In this document: positions 15,752-25,326 of the stretch, in pieces
How the letters are laid out: every line of letters starts with the position of its first letter
How positions within the stretch are numbered: position 1 is the stretch's first letter
NCBI GenBank assembly: GCA_947176745.1
Contig: CAMWRV010000020.1
Span: 1 to 43,735 of the forward strand
Source of the DNA: an uncultured Muribaculaceae bacterium
GTDB taxonomy: Bacteria; Bacteroidota; Bacteroidia; Bacteroidales; Muribaculaceae
Reading direction: 5' to 3'
DNA length: 43,735 bases
Position numbers and translations under genes: made by a program
Notes under the pieces: generated by a model
The model's database searches: none
What the model saw: the letters and a program-made list of their open reading frames with translations, nothing else
Told to the model about the DNA's origin: nothing

Positions 15752-17941
15752 ATGTCAGATCTCAGATTCAAAAGTGTAGAGGAAGCCACCGCACGCAAGG
15801 CGGTGAAGGTCGAGCTTCCCAAAGAGAGAGTCGAGGCTTATTACGGTAAGCAGGTTTTCAACCGTCAGCGCATGTTCGAGTATCTTCCGAAAGAGACTTA
15901 CGACGCGCTGGTGTGTGCCATCGACAACCGACAGCCCCTCGGACGTGAGCTCGCCGACAGCGTGGCCGACGGCATGAAGCGCTGGGCCCTCGACAACGGA
16001 GCGCGCCACTATACCCACTGGTTCCATCCGCTAACCGGAAGCACCGCCGAGAAGCACGACGCCTTTGTCGAGCATGACGGCAAGGGGGGAGTGGTAGAGA
16101 AATTCTCGGGCAAACTCCTCGTGCAGCAGGAACCCGACGCCTCCTCCTTCCCCAACGGCGGCATCCGCAATACTTTTGAGGCCCGCGGCTATTCGGCATG
16201 GGATATTTCGTCGCCGGCGTTTATTGTCGACAATACTCTCTGCATCCCCACGGTCTTCGTGTCGTACACCGGCGAGAGCCTTGACTACAAGACCCCGCTT
16301 CTCCGTTCGCTCAACAGTATCGACAAGGCCGCCACTCGCGTGGCCCGTTTCTTCAATCCCGAGGTCAGCCATGTCATCTGTAATCTCGGGTGGGAGCAGG
16401 AATACTTCCTTGTCGACGAGGCTCTATATGCGGCGCGTCCCGACCTTGTCATGACCGGACGCACACTGATGGGGCATGAGTCTGCCAAGAACCAGCAGCT
16501 CGAAGATCACTATTTCGGCTCGATCCCGAGCCGTGTCGAGGCGTTCATGCTCGATCTTGAGCTTGAGGCCCACCGTCTCGGCATACCCGCCAAGACCCGT
16601 CACAATGAAGTTGCGCCCAACCAGTTCGAGCTTGCCCCCATATTCGAGGAGGCGAACCTTGCCAACGACCACAACCTGCTCCTTATGTCGGTCATGGAGG
16701 AGGTGGCACGCCGCCACAACTTCCGCGTGCTGCTGCATGAGAAGCCTTTCGCCGGTATCAACGGCTCGGGCAAGCACAACAACTGGAGTCTCGGCACCGA
16801 CACAGGCACGCTGCTCTTCGCTCCCGGCAAGAACGAGCACGACAACTTCCGATTCGTCACATTCGTGGCCAATGTCATGGCGGCTGTCCACAAGCACAAC
16901 GGTCTTCTCAAGGCGTCGATCATCAACGCCACCAACGCCCACCGTCTCGGTGCCAACGAGGCTCCCCCGGCCATCATCTCTATGTTCCTCGGCTCGGCTG
17001 TGAGCGGTATCCTCGACAGAGTGGAGAAAGCTGATTCCATCAGCAAGATCACTATAGACGGCAAAGAGAAGATCACGCTCGACATCGCACAGATTCCCGA
17101 ACTGACTCTCGACAACACCGACCGCAACCGCACAAGCCCATTCGCGTTCACGGGCAACCGGTTCGAATACCGCGCCGTGGGTTCATCGGCCAACAACGCT
17201 TCGGCTCTCATCGCGCTCAACGCCGCAGTGGCCGCGCAGCTTGAAGAATTCGCCGACGCTGTCGATGCCCGTGTGGCCGAAGGTGAGGACCGTGATCACG
17301 CCATCCTCGACGAGGTCAAGAAACTTATCCGCGACTCACGCCCCATACACTTCGACGGCAACGGATACAGCGACGAGTGGAAAGAGGAGGCAGCGCGCCG
17401 CGGACTTGACGTCGAGACCTCAGCTCCGCTCATGTACGACCGCTACATGCTTCCGCAGTCTGTCGAGATGTTCGAGAAGACCGGAGTCCTCACCAAAAAG
17501 GAGATCGAGGCCCGCAACGAGGTGAAGTGGGAGATGTTTACCAAGAAGATCCAGATCGAGAGCCGAGTGCTCGGCGATCTCGCCATCAATCACATCATTC
17601 CCGCCGCTGTGCGTTACCAGTCGCTTCTGCTCGACAACGTCTACAAGATCCAGCAGCTCTTCAAAGGCTCAAAGGCCGACAGCATCTCTGCTCAGGATCT
17701 GGCGAACATCGAGGCGATCAGCGACCACATATCAGCCATCAAGAGCGGAGTCGAGAACATGGTCAACGCCCGCAAGCACGCCAACCGCATCGAATCCGAG
17801 CGAGAGAAAGCGATCTCGTATCACGACGACGTCGCACCCTTCATGGAGGAGATCCGTCGCCATATCGACAAGCTTGAGCTGATGGTCGACAACGAGATCT
17901 GGCCTCTACCCAAATATCGCGAGCTTCTCTTCATCCGCTGA
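15752..17941 (+). CDS. glnN: Type III glutamine synthetase
   Basis: This 729-residue enzyme (GSIII, typical of Bacteroidetes) makes glutamine from glutamate, ammonia and ATP. Characteristic blocks are RQRMFEYLPKETYDAL, HWFHPLTGSTAEKHDAF, GWEQEYFLVD, RHNEVAPNQFELAPIFEEAN and NGSGKHNNWSL. Length matches GSIII (about 700-730), far longer than GSI. ATG 15752 is preferred to the in-frame TTG at 15737 because the protein then begins MSDLRFKSVE, as expected. It would assimilate the ammonia released by the urease encoded 20 kb away; that link is inference. I saw no clear promoter consensus in the 40-bp gap after the dapL terminator. Confidence 0.96.
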   Translation: MSDLRFKSVEEATARKAVKVELPKERVEAYYGKQVFNRQRMFEYLPKETYDALVCAIDNRQPLGRELADSVADGMKRWALDNGARHYTHWFHPLTGSTAEKHDAFVEHDGKGGVVEKFSGKLLVQQEPDASSFPNGGIRNTFEARGYSAWDISSPAFIVDNTLCIPTVFVSYTGESLDYKTPLLRSLNSIDKAATRVARFFNPEVSHVICNLGWEQEYFLVDEALYAARPDLVMTGRTLMGHESAKNQQLEDHYFGSIPSRVEAFMLDLELEAHRLGIPAKTRHNEVAPNQFELAPIFEEANLANDHNLLLMSVMEEVARRHNFRVLLHEKPFAGINGSGKHNNWSLGTDTGTLLFAPGKNEHDNFRFVTFVANVMAAVHKHNGLLKASIINATNAHRLGANEAPPAIISMFLGSAVSGILDRVEKADSISKITIDGKEKITLDIAQIPELTLDNTDRNRTSPFAFTGNRFEYRAVGSSANNASALIALNAAVAAQLEEFADAVDARVAEGEDRDHAILDEVKKLIRDSRPIHFDGNGYSDEWKEEAARRGLDVETSAPLMYDRYMLPQSVEMFEKTGVLTKKEIEARNEVKWEMFTKKIQIESRVLGDLAINHIIPAAVRYQSLLLDNVYKIQQLFKGSKADSISAQDLANIEAISDHISAIKSGVENMVNARKHANRIESEREKAISYHDDVAPFMEEIRRHIDKLELMVDNEIWPLPKYRELLFIR

Positions 17942-17965
17942 TGTAAGAAAAACAGCAATATGCAA

Positions 17966-18006
17966 ACAGGGCATCGAATGCGTTCATTCGATGCCCTGTG
18001 TCTTTT
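17966..18006. terminator. Bidirectional terminator, glnN / dus
   Basis: A perfect 15-bp stem (ACAGGGCATCGAATG with its complement, loop CGTT) is followed by a T-rich tract on the plus strand; the minus strand also reads into T-rich sequence. It lies between the two convergent genes. Confidence 0.85.
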
Positions 18007-18021
18007 CCCGGAAGCCGGAGT

Positions 18022-18942
18022 CTATTCGATCATGGCTATGGCTGAGTGGTATTTTGCCATGTTGCCGGCTTTGCGGATGGCTTTCCATGCTTTGCGGCCG
18101 ATTTCTGCTTCGGCGTATTCCCAGAAGGGCTTGATCTTCGATATGATCTGCGAGTCGCCGCAAAGGGTTGATGTGTAATAGTCGAGAAGTTCGCGGTGGA
18201 AGCCGAGCATCCGTTCGATCCTTTTCGGGCGGTCCCATTCCTTCCCCTCTCCGTATTCGGCGGCGAGTGACGTCCGGCCGAGCACGCCGCGTGCGGTCAT
18301 TACTCCGGCAATGTCTGGATATTTCCCGGCGATTGCTGCTATGTCGTCGGGTGTGTGGATTTCCCCGTTGAACACCACCGGATTACGGCTTTCGCCGAGA
18401 ATCGCCTCGAACTGATCCATATGAAGGTCGCCCGAATACTGCTGCCGTGCCACACGCGGATGCACGTCGATATGGCGTAGAGTCAGGCTGTTGAGCACTG
18501 TCATCATCTCTTTCCATTCGGTCGGGTCTTCATAGCCCAGACGCATCTTGACAGAGCAGGAGAGTGCGGGGTATTTTGCAAGCACTTCCGGAATCTTTCT
18601 CCCTTCCGCGATATTGCGCAGAAATCCTGCTCCTCGTCCCTTGCCGGTCTGTAGCGGGAAAGGACAGCCCATGTTGAGGTTGACCTCCGTGGCGCCGACG
18701 GCAGTGAGGCTGGCGAGCAGGATGTCGAGTTCCTCCATGTCGCGGAAGATCACCTGCGGTTCGAGAGTCAGACCGTCGTTGAGTTCCGAGGTGTAGTCAC
18801 GCAGATCCTGTCTGCGCAGTTCGCCGTGGTCGCAGCGGATGAACGGAGTGAAATAGCGGTTGTCGCCGCCATAGGCGGCATGGTGGAAGTGCCTCCACGC
18901 GGCGTCTGTATGCCCTTGCACGGGCGCTATATATATATTCAT
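18022..18942 (-). CDS. dus: tRNA-dihydrouridine synthase
   Basis: This 306-residue FMN enzyme reduces uridine to dihydrouridine in tRNA D-loops. It starts directly with the TIM-barrel strand IYIAPVQGHTDAAWR and has the catalytic cysteine in NLNMGCPFP (Cys93), the SVKMRLGYE block, IDVHPR, and the phosphate-binding GVMTARGVLG. The subfamily (A, B or C) cannot be assigned with confidence; the short N-terminus recalls DusC. Its start overlaps the end of the upstream membrane gene by 4 bp (ATGA), so the two are probably co-translated although functionally unrelated. Confidence 0.92.
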   Translation of the reverse strand: MNIYIAPVQGHTDAAWRHFHHAAYGGDNRYFTPFIRCDHGELRRQDLRDYTSELNDGLTLEPQVIFRDMEELDILLASLTAVGATEVNLNMGCPFPLQTGKGRGAGFLRNIAEGRKIPEVLAKYPALSCSVKMRLGYEDPTEWKEMMTVLNSLTLRHIDVHPRVARQQYSGDLHMDQFEAILGESRNPVVFNGEIHTPDDIAAIAGKYPDIAGVMTARGVLGRTSLAAEYGEGKEWDRPKRIERMLGFHRELLDYYTSTLCGDSQIISKIKPFWEYAEAEIGRKAWKAIRKAGNMAKYHSAIAMIE

Positions 18943-20165
18943 GAGGTATGAGTGTTAGATGCAATACGGGAATCTGCCGTAGTTCTGAGGAGTTTGCCGA
19001 AAGCCGGTGCGGCAAAATATATCAGGCATGGAATGTATGGGAAATTATATCTTGTAGCACCGACTGTCAGCACCGACAATGCCAGACCGCAGGCAAACGG
19101 AAACAGCACGGCTATGTCAGGTCCGGCAATTTTACGGCGTCTGATCCATATGCCGAATAGCGTGGCCAGATAGAGAACCGATAGGTAAAAGTAGGTGTAT
19201 GATATTCCTCTTTCGCGGTTCTTGTCCACACCCAACTGGCTTTTTATCTTGGGAAGCGAGAGTGATATCCATTTCCCCGGATTCTTCCTGATCCAATCGT
19301 AAGCGAGCCCCCTGTAGACAGAGTCGCATTCGAAAACATTTCTGCCTGTCAGAGCGTCGGAAAGATTGTCGTCAAATACCATGTCGTTGTAAGATCCGTG
19401 ACAGTAGTCGTTGGCGCCGATAAGCATGTTGACTCCGAGAGTTGTCGACGACAGGAACCGGTGTCCTCCGGAAATCCGCGTGTTGAACGAGACAATAAGA
19501 AGACAGCCTATCGCCGCACCTGCCGCATAGGCGGCCGGGCGCCGCAGGTTTTCTCTCTTCAGCAGCATGAAGAGTATCGCTGCGATAGCGAACAGCACCG
19601 CGACGGGTCTTATGTAGATCGCGGCAGCCATGACAAGTCCGGCTGCAAGAAGTGTCGTGACGCGCTTTCTGCACGCCAGCGCAAGCGACAGAAAAGTCAT
19701 GGCCATGCAAGGCAGTTCCGACATCGTCTCACAAACATAGAACACCGTCATCGGGCATAGGCAATACAGGATTGCCGCGATTGCCGGAGTTTTCCCGCCG
19801 CACAGTCTTTTTGTCAGCATGTAGATGGATGCCAGAATGACGCAGTTGGAGAGAATGTTGAGCCAGAAAACGGCCTTATATGTGCCGAATGCCTTGATGC
19901 AAAGTACAATTATATTGATCAGACCGGCGTAGTTGATATATGTCGGATTGTCGGGCAGTCCTGCTGTCTGCTCAGGCGAAGGATACCACACTCCTGCATC
20001 CGCGCATTGCCGGGCAAGAGTCTCGTGTCGCAGAGCGTCTGATATCTGCGGCGAGTCCATTCCATTCAACACAATTACTATCTGCGAGAGAAGCCACATG
20101 GCAATGCAGGCTGTCATCGTCAGGTTCAGACTTCTGCGGCTGATAGAAAACGGATGGTCGATCAT
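18939..20165 (-). CDS. Polytopic membrane protein, GT-C/GT39-like glycosyltransferase
   Basis: This 408-residue protein is very hydrophobic, with about ten predicted membrane segments beginning at residue 15. A charged N-terminal loop after the first segment (ALRHETLARQCADAGVWYP) recalls the acidic first loop of GT-C enzymes of the ArnT/PMT type. ETMSELPCMA and IYIRPVAVLF are further GT-C-like blocks. The substrate is unknown; such proteins transfer sugars from polyprenyl-phosphate carriers at the periplasmic face. It shares a 4-bp overlap with dus downstream. Confidence is good for membrane protein and moderate for enzyme class. Confidence 0.65.
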   Translation of the reverse strand: MIDHPFSISRRSLNLTMTACIAMWLLSQIVIVLNGMDSPQISDALRHETLARQCADAGVWYPSPEQTAGLPDNPTYINYAGLINIIVLCIKAFGTYKAVFWLNILSNCVILASIYMLTKRLCGGKTPAIAAILYCLCPMTVFYVCETMSELPCMAMTFLSLALACRKRVTTLLAAGLVMAAAIYIRPVAVLFAIAAILFMLLKRENLRRPAAYAAGAAIGCLLIVSFNTRISGGHRFLSSTTLGVNMLIGANDYCHGSYNDMVFDDNLSDALTGRNVFECDSVYRGLAYDWIRKNPGKWISLSLPKIKSQLGVDKNRERGISYTYFYLSVLYLATLFGIWIRRRKIAGPDIAVLFPFACGLALSVLTVGATRYNFPYIPCLIYFAAPAFGKLLRTTADSRIASNTHTS

Positions 20166-20360
20166 GATAGGTCAGTTTGATGAGGGTGGAAATGTAAGTC
20201 CGACGGCAGCCAGAAGGCAGAAAAACGCAGCTATGTGGTTCCAGTGCGGTCTCTCTCCCTGAAAGATCATTCAAGGCAGCTTTCATCGGATACGTTTTAT
20301 TATATGTGCAAAATTACAAAAAAATCGGTTGGGAATCGCGGCTCTTTCGCAGAAATAGAT

Positions 20361-20368
20361 TATTTTTG
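20361..20368 (+). promoter_or_regulatory. -7 box of the flavodiiron gene promoter
   Basis: TATTTTTG is an exact TAnnTTTG match with a leader of about 37 nt to ATG 20409. No good -33 TTTG is present. It supports ATG 20409 over the longer frame opening at GTG 20235, which would start upstream of this promoter. The remainder of 20166-20360 shows nothing else I can support. Confidence 0.5.
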
Positions 20369-20408
20369 CATCAAACAACTGAATCAATCAGAACTTACTG
20401 AATCAATC

Positions 20409-21611
20409 ATGAACTTCAAGGAAATTACAAGAGGTGTATATTACGCCGGCGTCAACGACCGGGTGACAACTCTTTTCGAAGGCTTGTGGCCTCTCCCTTA
20501 CGGAGTGAGCTACAATTCATATATAGTCGACGGCGGCGAAGGTCTCGCGCTTATTGACACCGTGCGCATCGACGAGGTGCGGGAGTTTCTCGGAAACATC
20601 GCCAGAATCGCGCCCGGGCGCAAGATCGACTGGCTTGTGATCAACCATATGGAGCCGGATCACAGCGGCTCGATTCCTGAAGTGGTCAGGGCGTATCCCG
20701 ATATCCGCATCGTCGGGAATTCGCAGACCATATCAATGATCAAAGGTTTCTACCACATAGATGACGACAGCCGTTTCCTGGAGGTCAAGGATGGCGATAC
20801 GCTCGATATCGGCGGCAGGAAGCTGCGCTTTTATCTCACTCCGATGGTGCACTGGCCCGAGACGATGATGACATATCTGGAAGACAGCCGTCTCCTCTTT
20901 TCGGGCGATGCATTCGGCACGTTCGGCGCTCTCGACGGCGGTGTGGTGGATTCTGAAATGGAGACCGACCGCTTCTTCCCCGAGATGTATCGTTACTATT
21001 CCAACATCGTGGGCAAATACGGCAAATTCGTGCAGCGGGCTCTTGAGAAGCTGTCAGGGCTCCTTCCGCTCGATTACATATGCTCCACTCACGGTCCGGT
21101 CTGGCACGATCGCATCGGAGAGGTGATTGCCCTTACCGATCGTCTGTCATCTTATCGCCCCGAGGCCGGAGTCACGATTGTCTACGGGTCGATGTATGGC
21201 AACACCGCCGAAGTGGCCGAGGAGATCGCCCGCGAACTGTGCCGTCTCGGTGTACGCAATATCAGGGTCCACAACGCCTCGCACTCATCTATGAGCGACA
21301 TGATATCCGACGCGTACCGCTACGAGGGTCTTATTGTCGGCAGCGCCACATATTCCATGGGGCTTTTCCCGCCGGTGGAGTCTTTCATGCGGGCGATGGA
21401 GACCCGCGAGGTGAAAGGAAAGGTATTTGCCGCATTCGGAGGCTACACCTGGGCCAAAGGTCCGGTGCTTGCTGAGATCGGCAAATTCAGCGAGCGCATG
21501 AACATGCCTGTCGTGGCCTCGATGGCGATGCGCCAGACTCTCGACGACGCCTCGCGTGCAGAGGCCCGCGCCCTCGCCGCCTCGGTGGCATCCGCACTGA
21601 CTCTCAAGTGA
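20409..21611 (+). CDS. fprA: Flavodiiron protein (A-type oxygen or NO reductase)
   Basis: This 400-residue protein has an N-terminal metallo-beta-lactamase-like diiron domain and a C-terminal flavodoxin domain. The iron ligands are intact: HMEPDH (His80, Glu82, Asp84, with His85), His148 in PMVHWPE, Asp167 in SGDAFG and His228 in STHGP. The FMN phosphate loop is YGSMYGNTAE near residue 260. Such proteins reduce oxygen to water or NO to N2O in anaerobes; the sequence alone does not decide which. There is no rubredoxin domain, so an external rubredoxin or NADH reductase is needed. It ends in a strong terminator. Confidence 0.94.
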   Translation: MNFKEITRGVYYAGVNDRVTTLFEGLWPLPYGVSYNSYIVDGGEGLALIDTVRIDEVREFLGNIARIAPGRKIDWLVINHMEPDHSGSIPEVVRAYPDIRIVGNSQTISMIKGFYHIDDDSRFLEVKDGDTLDIGGRKLRFYLTPMVHWPETMMTYLEDSRLLFSGDAFGTFGALDGGVVDSEMETDRFFPEMYRYYSNIVGKYGKFVQRALEKLSGLLPLDYICSTHGPVWHDRIGEVIALTDRLSSYRPEAGVTIVYGSMYGNTAEVAEEIARELCRLGVRNIRVHNASHSSMSDMISDAYRYEGLIVGSATYSMGLFPPVESFMRAMETREVKGKVFAAFGGYTWAKGPVLAEIGKFSERMNMPVVASMAMRQTLDDASRAEARALAASVASALTLK

Positions 21612-21629
21612 CCCCGCAACGCAGTAACA

Positions 21630-21686
21630 ACATTGCGGACGACGCCCCTCCGTCAGGAGAAGACGCCGTCCGCAATGTCATTTTTT
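21630..21686 (+). terminator. Intrinsic terminator after fprA
   Basis: ACATTGCGGACG (21630-21641) pairs with CGTCCGCAATGT (21667-21678) across a 25-nt loop, followed by a six-T run. Confidence 0.8.
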
Positions 21687-21702
21687 GTGGGATGGGGTCT
21701 TA
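21681..21702. repeat. TTTTGTGGGATGGGGTCTTA motif, copy 2
   Basis: The motif begins in the T-run of the preceding terminator and shares about 20 bases with copy 3 at 32096-32118. The rest of 21703-21862 holds nothing I can support. Confidence 0.55.
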
Positions 21703-21862
21703 AGGCCCGTGCCCGTTATTTCCTTATCTGATCAGTTGTCGGGCAGTTGATTTATCTCGATAAGGTAGGATTCTGCTATACTTCCCGCAATCAAGCCTCA
21801 CGTGTATCGACTACACTTTGATTTTCTGATCTCAGAGGATGATCGGTTTGCTGCCGGTCGCG

Positions 21863-22546
21863 TCAGGAGGCCGGTGTTTTCTTCTTTCGGAAGGCGTTCC
21901 AGAGTATATAGACCACGCAGATGCCGAACAGTGCGTATCCGGCCCAGCTCAGATAGCGGTTGTATTCCTCGATCTTGTCGAAGAGCATTGCGGGGTCTAC
22001 ATGGACCGACAGCCAGTAGCCGAGCGCGCCGAGAATCGAGTTCCACACAAGCGCGCCGAGTGTGGTGAACAGAGCGAACTGAGCCACGTTCATCCGCGAC
22101 AGTCCCGCAGGGATCGAGATGAGCTGTCTGATGGCAGGAATGAGGCGGCCGATAAATGTGGATACCGCACCGTGTCTGTCGAAATATTTTTCGGCCTTGT
22201 CGACTTTTTCTCTGTCGATCAGACAGGCGTGGCCGAACCTGCTGTCGGCGAAGCGGTAGACCACCGGGCGTCCCACCCAGAGGGCGAGGTAGTAGTTGAT
22301 AAACGCTCCCGCGAGCGCGCCGAGTGTGGCGAAGACAACCACCATATAGACGTTCATGTCTGCTCCGACACCATAGTCGCGGCAGGCCAGATATGCGGCC
22401 GGAGGCACTATCACTTCCGACGGGAAGGGTATGAAACTGCTCTCTATGACCATGAAAATGAATACAAACCAATAGTTTGCATGGTCCACAAACCACTGGA
22501 AAAACTCGCTGGCGTCAAATATCGCCAGAGGAATCATGTCAAGCAT
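21863..22546 (-). CDS. DedA-family membrane protein
   Basis: This 227-residue protein has the DedA/VTT signature: an early ESSFIPFPSE block, then FIGRLIPAIRQLISIPAGLSR, with four or five membrane segments. DedA proteins are undecaprenyl-phosphate or phosphatidylethanolamine transporters (lipid flippases) and support envelope homeostasis. Length is typical (about 200-230). It is the last gene of the long minus-strand run, starting 23 bp after rpe. Confidence 0.9.
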   Translation of the reverse strand: MLDMIPLAIFDASEFFQWFVDHANYWFVFIFMVIESSFIPFPSEVIVPPAAYLACRDYGVGADMNVYMVVVFATLGALAGAFINYYLALWVGRPVVYRFADSRFGHACLIDREKVDKAEKYFDRHGAVSTFIGRLIPAIRQLISIPAGLSRMNVAQFALFTTLGALVWNSILGALGYWLSVHVDPAMLFDKIEEYNRYLSWAGYALFGICVVYILWNAFRKKKTPAS

Positions 22547-22569
22547 TGTTGATTTTGTCAGATTTTGTC

Positions 22570-23214
22570 TTACAGTTGTTTAAGTTCTCTGATGGTGGCC
22601 AGCGGATCTGCTGACCCGAACACGTAGCTTCCGGCCACAAGAATGTCGGCCCCGGCCTCGGCGAGTGCCGCGCCGGTCTCAAGGTTTACGCCGCCGTCGA
22701 TCTCGATTTCGGCTTTTGAGCCGGTCCGGCTGATGAGTTCCCGAAGCTCGGCTGTCTTTTTAAGGGTGTGCCTGATAAAAGGCTGACCTCCAAAACCGGG
22801 GTTGACCGACATCAGAAGAACAAGATCGAGATCTTCTATTATGTCGGTAAGTGTCGATACAGGCGTGGCAGGGCAGAGGGTGACTCCCGCCTTCATGCCT
22901 GCGGCGTGGATCTGCTGAACGCAGCTGTGCAGGTGAAGGCAGGCTTCCTGATGCACGTTCATTATCTCTGCGCCACAGTCGCGGACCTGCGATATCCATT
23001 TCTGCGGCTCTACGATCATGAGGTGAACGTCAAGGGGTTTCTCGCATATCTTGCTCACAGACTTCATGACCGGAAATCCGAAAGAGATATTGGACACGAA
23101 AACGCCGTCCATGATATCCATGTGCAGATAGTCGCTCTCCGAGGCGTTGATCATTTCAAGATCCGGGCGCATGTCGGCGAAGTTGGCCGACAGCAGCGAG
23201 GGTGATACTTTCAT
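22570..23214 (-). CDS. rpe: Ribulose-phosphate 3-epimerase
   Basis: This 214-residue TIM-barrel enzyme interconverts ribulose-5-phosphate and xylulose-5-phosphate. It has SPSLLSANFADM at the start, the metal-site blocks HMDIMDG and DVHLMI, MSVNPGFGGQPF, and EIDGGVN near the end. Length is normal. It lies between ligA and the DedA gene on the same strand. Confidence 0.96.
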   Translation of the reverse strand: MKVSPSLLSANFADMRPDLEMINASESDYLHMDIMDGVFVSNISFGFPVMKSVSKICEKPLDVHLMIVEPQKWISQVRDCGAEIMNVHQEACLHLHSCVQQIHAAGMKAGVTLCPATPVSTLTDIIEDLDLVLLMSVNPGFGGQPFIRHTLKKTAELRELISRTGSKAEIEIDGGVNLETGAALAEAGADILVAGSYVFGSADPLATIRELKQL

Positions 23215-23283
23215 TTCTAAGGTGAAGGTTATAAGGTTTGACAGGTTGTTGGGTTGTATGATTGATTGTCAGTCCGGGTTTTG

Positions 23284-25293
23284 TCACATTTCCGGTGTGA
23301 TCATCGCGAGAAATTCATCTTCACCGACGAGCGGCACTCCGAGGCTGAGGCATTTCTCATGCTTTGCCGGACCCATGTTGTCGCCGGCGAGCACGAACGA
23401 GGTCTTTTTCGATATGCTTCCCGCGTTTTTGCCGCCGTTTGCCACGATCATCTCTTTGTATTCGTCGCGGCTGTGGCGTGCGAACGTTCCTGAGATCACG
23501 ATGGTCTTCCCTGCGAGTGAATCGCCGGCCGGCTTCATCTTTTCAGCCGACAGCTCGAACTGCACGCCGGCGCGCCTGAGATCATCGATGTTCGTGATGT
23601 TCACCGGCTCGCGGAGAAATTCATGGATGTTGCGGGCTATCACAGGACCGACGTCGGGGATGGCGGTCAGTTCATCGAGTGACATAGAGAGCAGATTGTC
23701 CATGCTCTTCACAACGTTTGCAAGACGGCGCGCCGTGGTCTCTCCGACATTCGGGATCGAAAGTGCATAAAGCACTCTCTCGAACGGCACCTCAAGGGAG
23801 TCGCGTATTCCCTTCATGACGCGCCGTGCGGCTTTTTCGCCGAATCTGTCGAGACCTGCCAGCTTCTCCTCCGTAAGGTCATAGATCTGGCCGATCCTCT
23901 CCACGAGTCCCGACTGATAGAGCAGTTCGGCTGTCTCCTCGCCGATACCGTCGATATTCATCATTCTTCGGGCGCAGAAGTGCTCTATCCTGCCTGTTAT
24001 CTGCGGGCGGCATCCATATTTGTTGGGGCAGCACCATGCCGCCTCTCCGAAGATTCGGCGGAGGGGAGTGCCGCACTCGGGGCATTCCCTTACGAATGTC
24101 ACTTTTGCTGCGCCCTCGGGCCGTGCAGACTTCTCGACTCCCGTGATCTGGGGTATTATCTCGCCCGCTTTCTCGACATATAGACTGTCGCCTTCATGTA
24201 TGTCGAGTTCGAGCATTATGTCTTCGTTGTGCAGGGAGGCGCGTTTCACGACGGTTCCCGACAGCAGCACAGGCTCAAGATTCGCCACCGGGGTTACTAT
24301 TCCCATGCGTCCGGTCTCGAACGATACGTAGCGCAGTGGCGTGCACGCGCGTTCGGGATTGAACTTGAAGGCTACCGCCCATCGCGGTGATTTGGCGGTG
24401 AATCCGAGGTTGAGCTGCTGGCGCAGTGAGTTGACCTTGAACACAAGACCGTCGGTGGCTACGGGCAGCTCCTTGCGGTGCTCGTCCCAGTATGCTATAT
24501 AGCTGTCGATCTCCTCGGGAGAATGCAGGAGGCTCATCGCTTTCGACACCTTGAATCCCCAGTGGGCGGCGGCGAGCATGTTCTCATAGTGGTTGTCAAA
24601 CGGCAGGTTGTCGCTGAGCAGGTAGTAGAACCGTGCGTCGAGACGGCGTTTCGCCACCTCGCGCGGATCCTGCAGCTTGAGAGTGCCGGCGGCGGCGTTT
24701 CGCGGATTGGCGAAAAGCGGCTCTTCATTGTATGCCCTCTCGGCGTTCAGTTTCTCAAACACTTCCCAGGGCATAAGTATTTCTCCTCTGATCTCGAACT
24801 CCTCGGGCCAGTCGCCCGGAAGAAGCTGCAGCGGTATGCTGCGGATCGTCTTTACGTTGGCTGTCACGTCATCGCCCTGGGTGCCGTCGCCGCGTGTCAC
24901 GGCTCTTACGAGACGCCCACCGCGATAGGTGAGCGAGATCGAGGTGCCGTCGAATTTCATCTCGCCGACTATGCCGTATTCCTCTCCTTCGAGAGCCTTG
25001 GCTATGCGGGCCGCCCATTCGTCGACCTCTCCGGTGGAATAGGTGTTCGACAGCGACATCATCGGGCGTTCGTGCACCACATGGCTGAACCCTTTTGTCA
25101 GGTCAGAGCCTACACGGCGCGTGGGCGACAGTTCGTCGTCATACTCCGGATGTTCGCGTTCGAGAGCCTCAAGTTCCTTCATCATCATGTCAAACTCCTT
25201 GTCGGTGATCTCCGGGGAGTTGAGCACGTAGTAATTATGGTTGTGGCGGTTAAGCTCATCGCGAAGCCGCCCGATTCTTTCTTTGACTTCCAT
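23284..25293 (-). CDS. ligA: NAD-dependent DNA ligase
   Basis: This 669-residue protein seals nicks during replication. The adenylated lysine is in EMKFDG (Lys113). The NAD-binding Ia domain is at the start (NHNYYVLNSPEITDKEFD), then the OB fold, a four-cysteine zinc finger (CPEC ... CCPNKYGC, about 400-430), helix-hairpin-helix repeats (DGIGEETAELL, IPNVGETTARRL, IPDVGPVIA) and a C-terminal BRCT domain (from about 590). Length matches the family. The start codon lies in the second copy of a 20-bp tandem duplication that also includes the truA stop. Confidence 0.97.
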   Translation of the reverse strand: MEVKERIGRLRDELNRHNHNYYVLNSPEITDKEFDMMMKELEALEREHPEYDDELSPTRRVGSDLTKGFSHVVHERPMMSLSNTYSTGEVDEWAARIAKALEGEEYGIVGEMKFDGTSISLTYRGGRLVRAVTRGDGTQGDDVTANVKTIRSIPLQLLPGDWPEEFEIRGEILMPWEVFEKLNAERAYNEEPLFANPRNAAAGTLKLQDPREVAKRRLDARFYYLLSDNLPFDNHYENMLAAAHWGFKVSKAMSLLHSPEEIDSYIAYWDEHRKELPVATDGLVFKVNSLRQQLNLGFTAKSPRWAVAFKFNPERACTPLRYVSFETGRMGIVTPVANLEPVLLSGTVVKRASLHNEDIMLELDIHEGDSLYVEKAGEIIPQITGVEKSARPEGAAKVTFVRECPECGTPLRRIFGEAAWCCPNKYGCRPQITGRIEHFCARRMMNIDGIGEETAELLYQSGLVERIGQIYDLTEEKLAGLDRFGEKAARRVMKGIRDSLEVPFERVLYALSIPNVGETTARRLANVVKSMDNLLSMSLDELTAIPDVGPVIARNIHEFLREPVNITNIDDLRRAGVQFELSAEKMKPAGDSLAGKTIVISGTFARHSRDEYKEMIVANGGKNAGSISKKTSFVLAGDNMGPAKHEKCLSLGVPLVGEDEFLAMITPEM

Positions 25294-25326
25294 GATGGTT
25301 AAATGACTTCCATGACGGTTAAATAT
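25287..25326. repeat. 20-bp tandem duplication at the truA-ligA junction
   Basis: On the plus strand two adjacent 20-base copies each read GACTTCCATGAYGGTTAAAT, differing at one base. On the minus strand the gene-proximal copy contains the ligA start ATGGAAGTC, and the other contains the truA stop followed by a duplicate ATGGAAGTC that opens a four-codon frame (Met-Glu-Val-Ile-stop). Confidence 0.85.

Noticed and set aside
16424-16942. Minus-strand open frame of 172 codons
   Set aside because: It is antisense to the conserved core of glnN.
20235-20408. N-terminal extension of the flavodiiron protein from GTG 20235
   Set aside because: The promoter -7 box at 20361 lies inside it, and the conserved protein begins at ATG 20409.
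24478-25302. Plus-strand open frame of 274 codons
   Set aside because: It is antisense to ligA and shows no domain.
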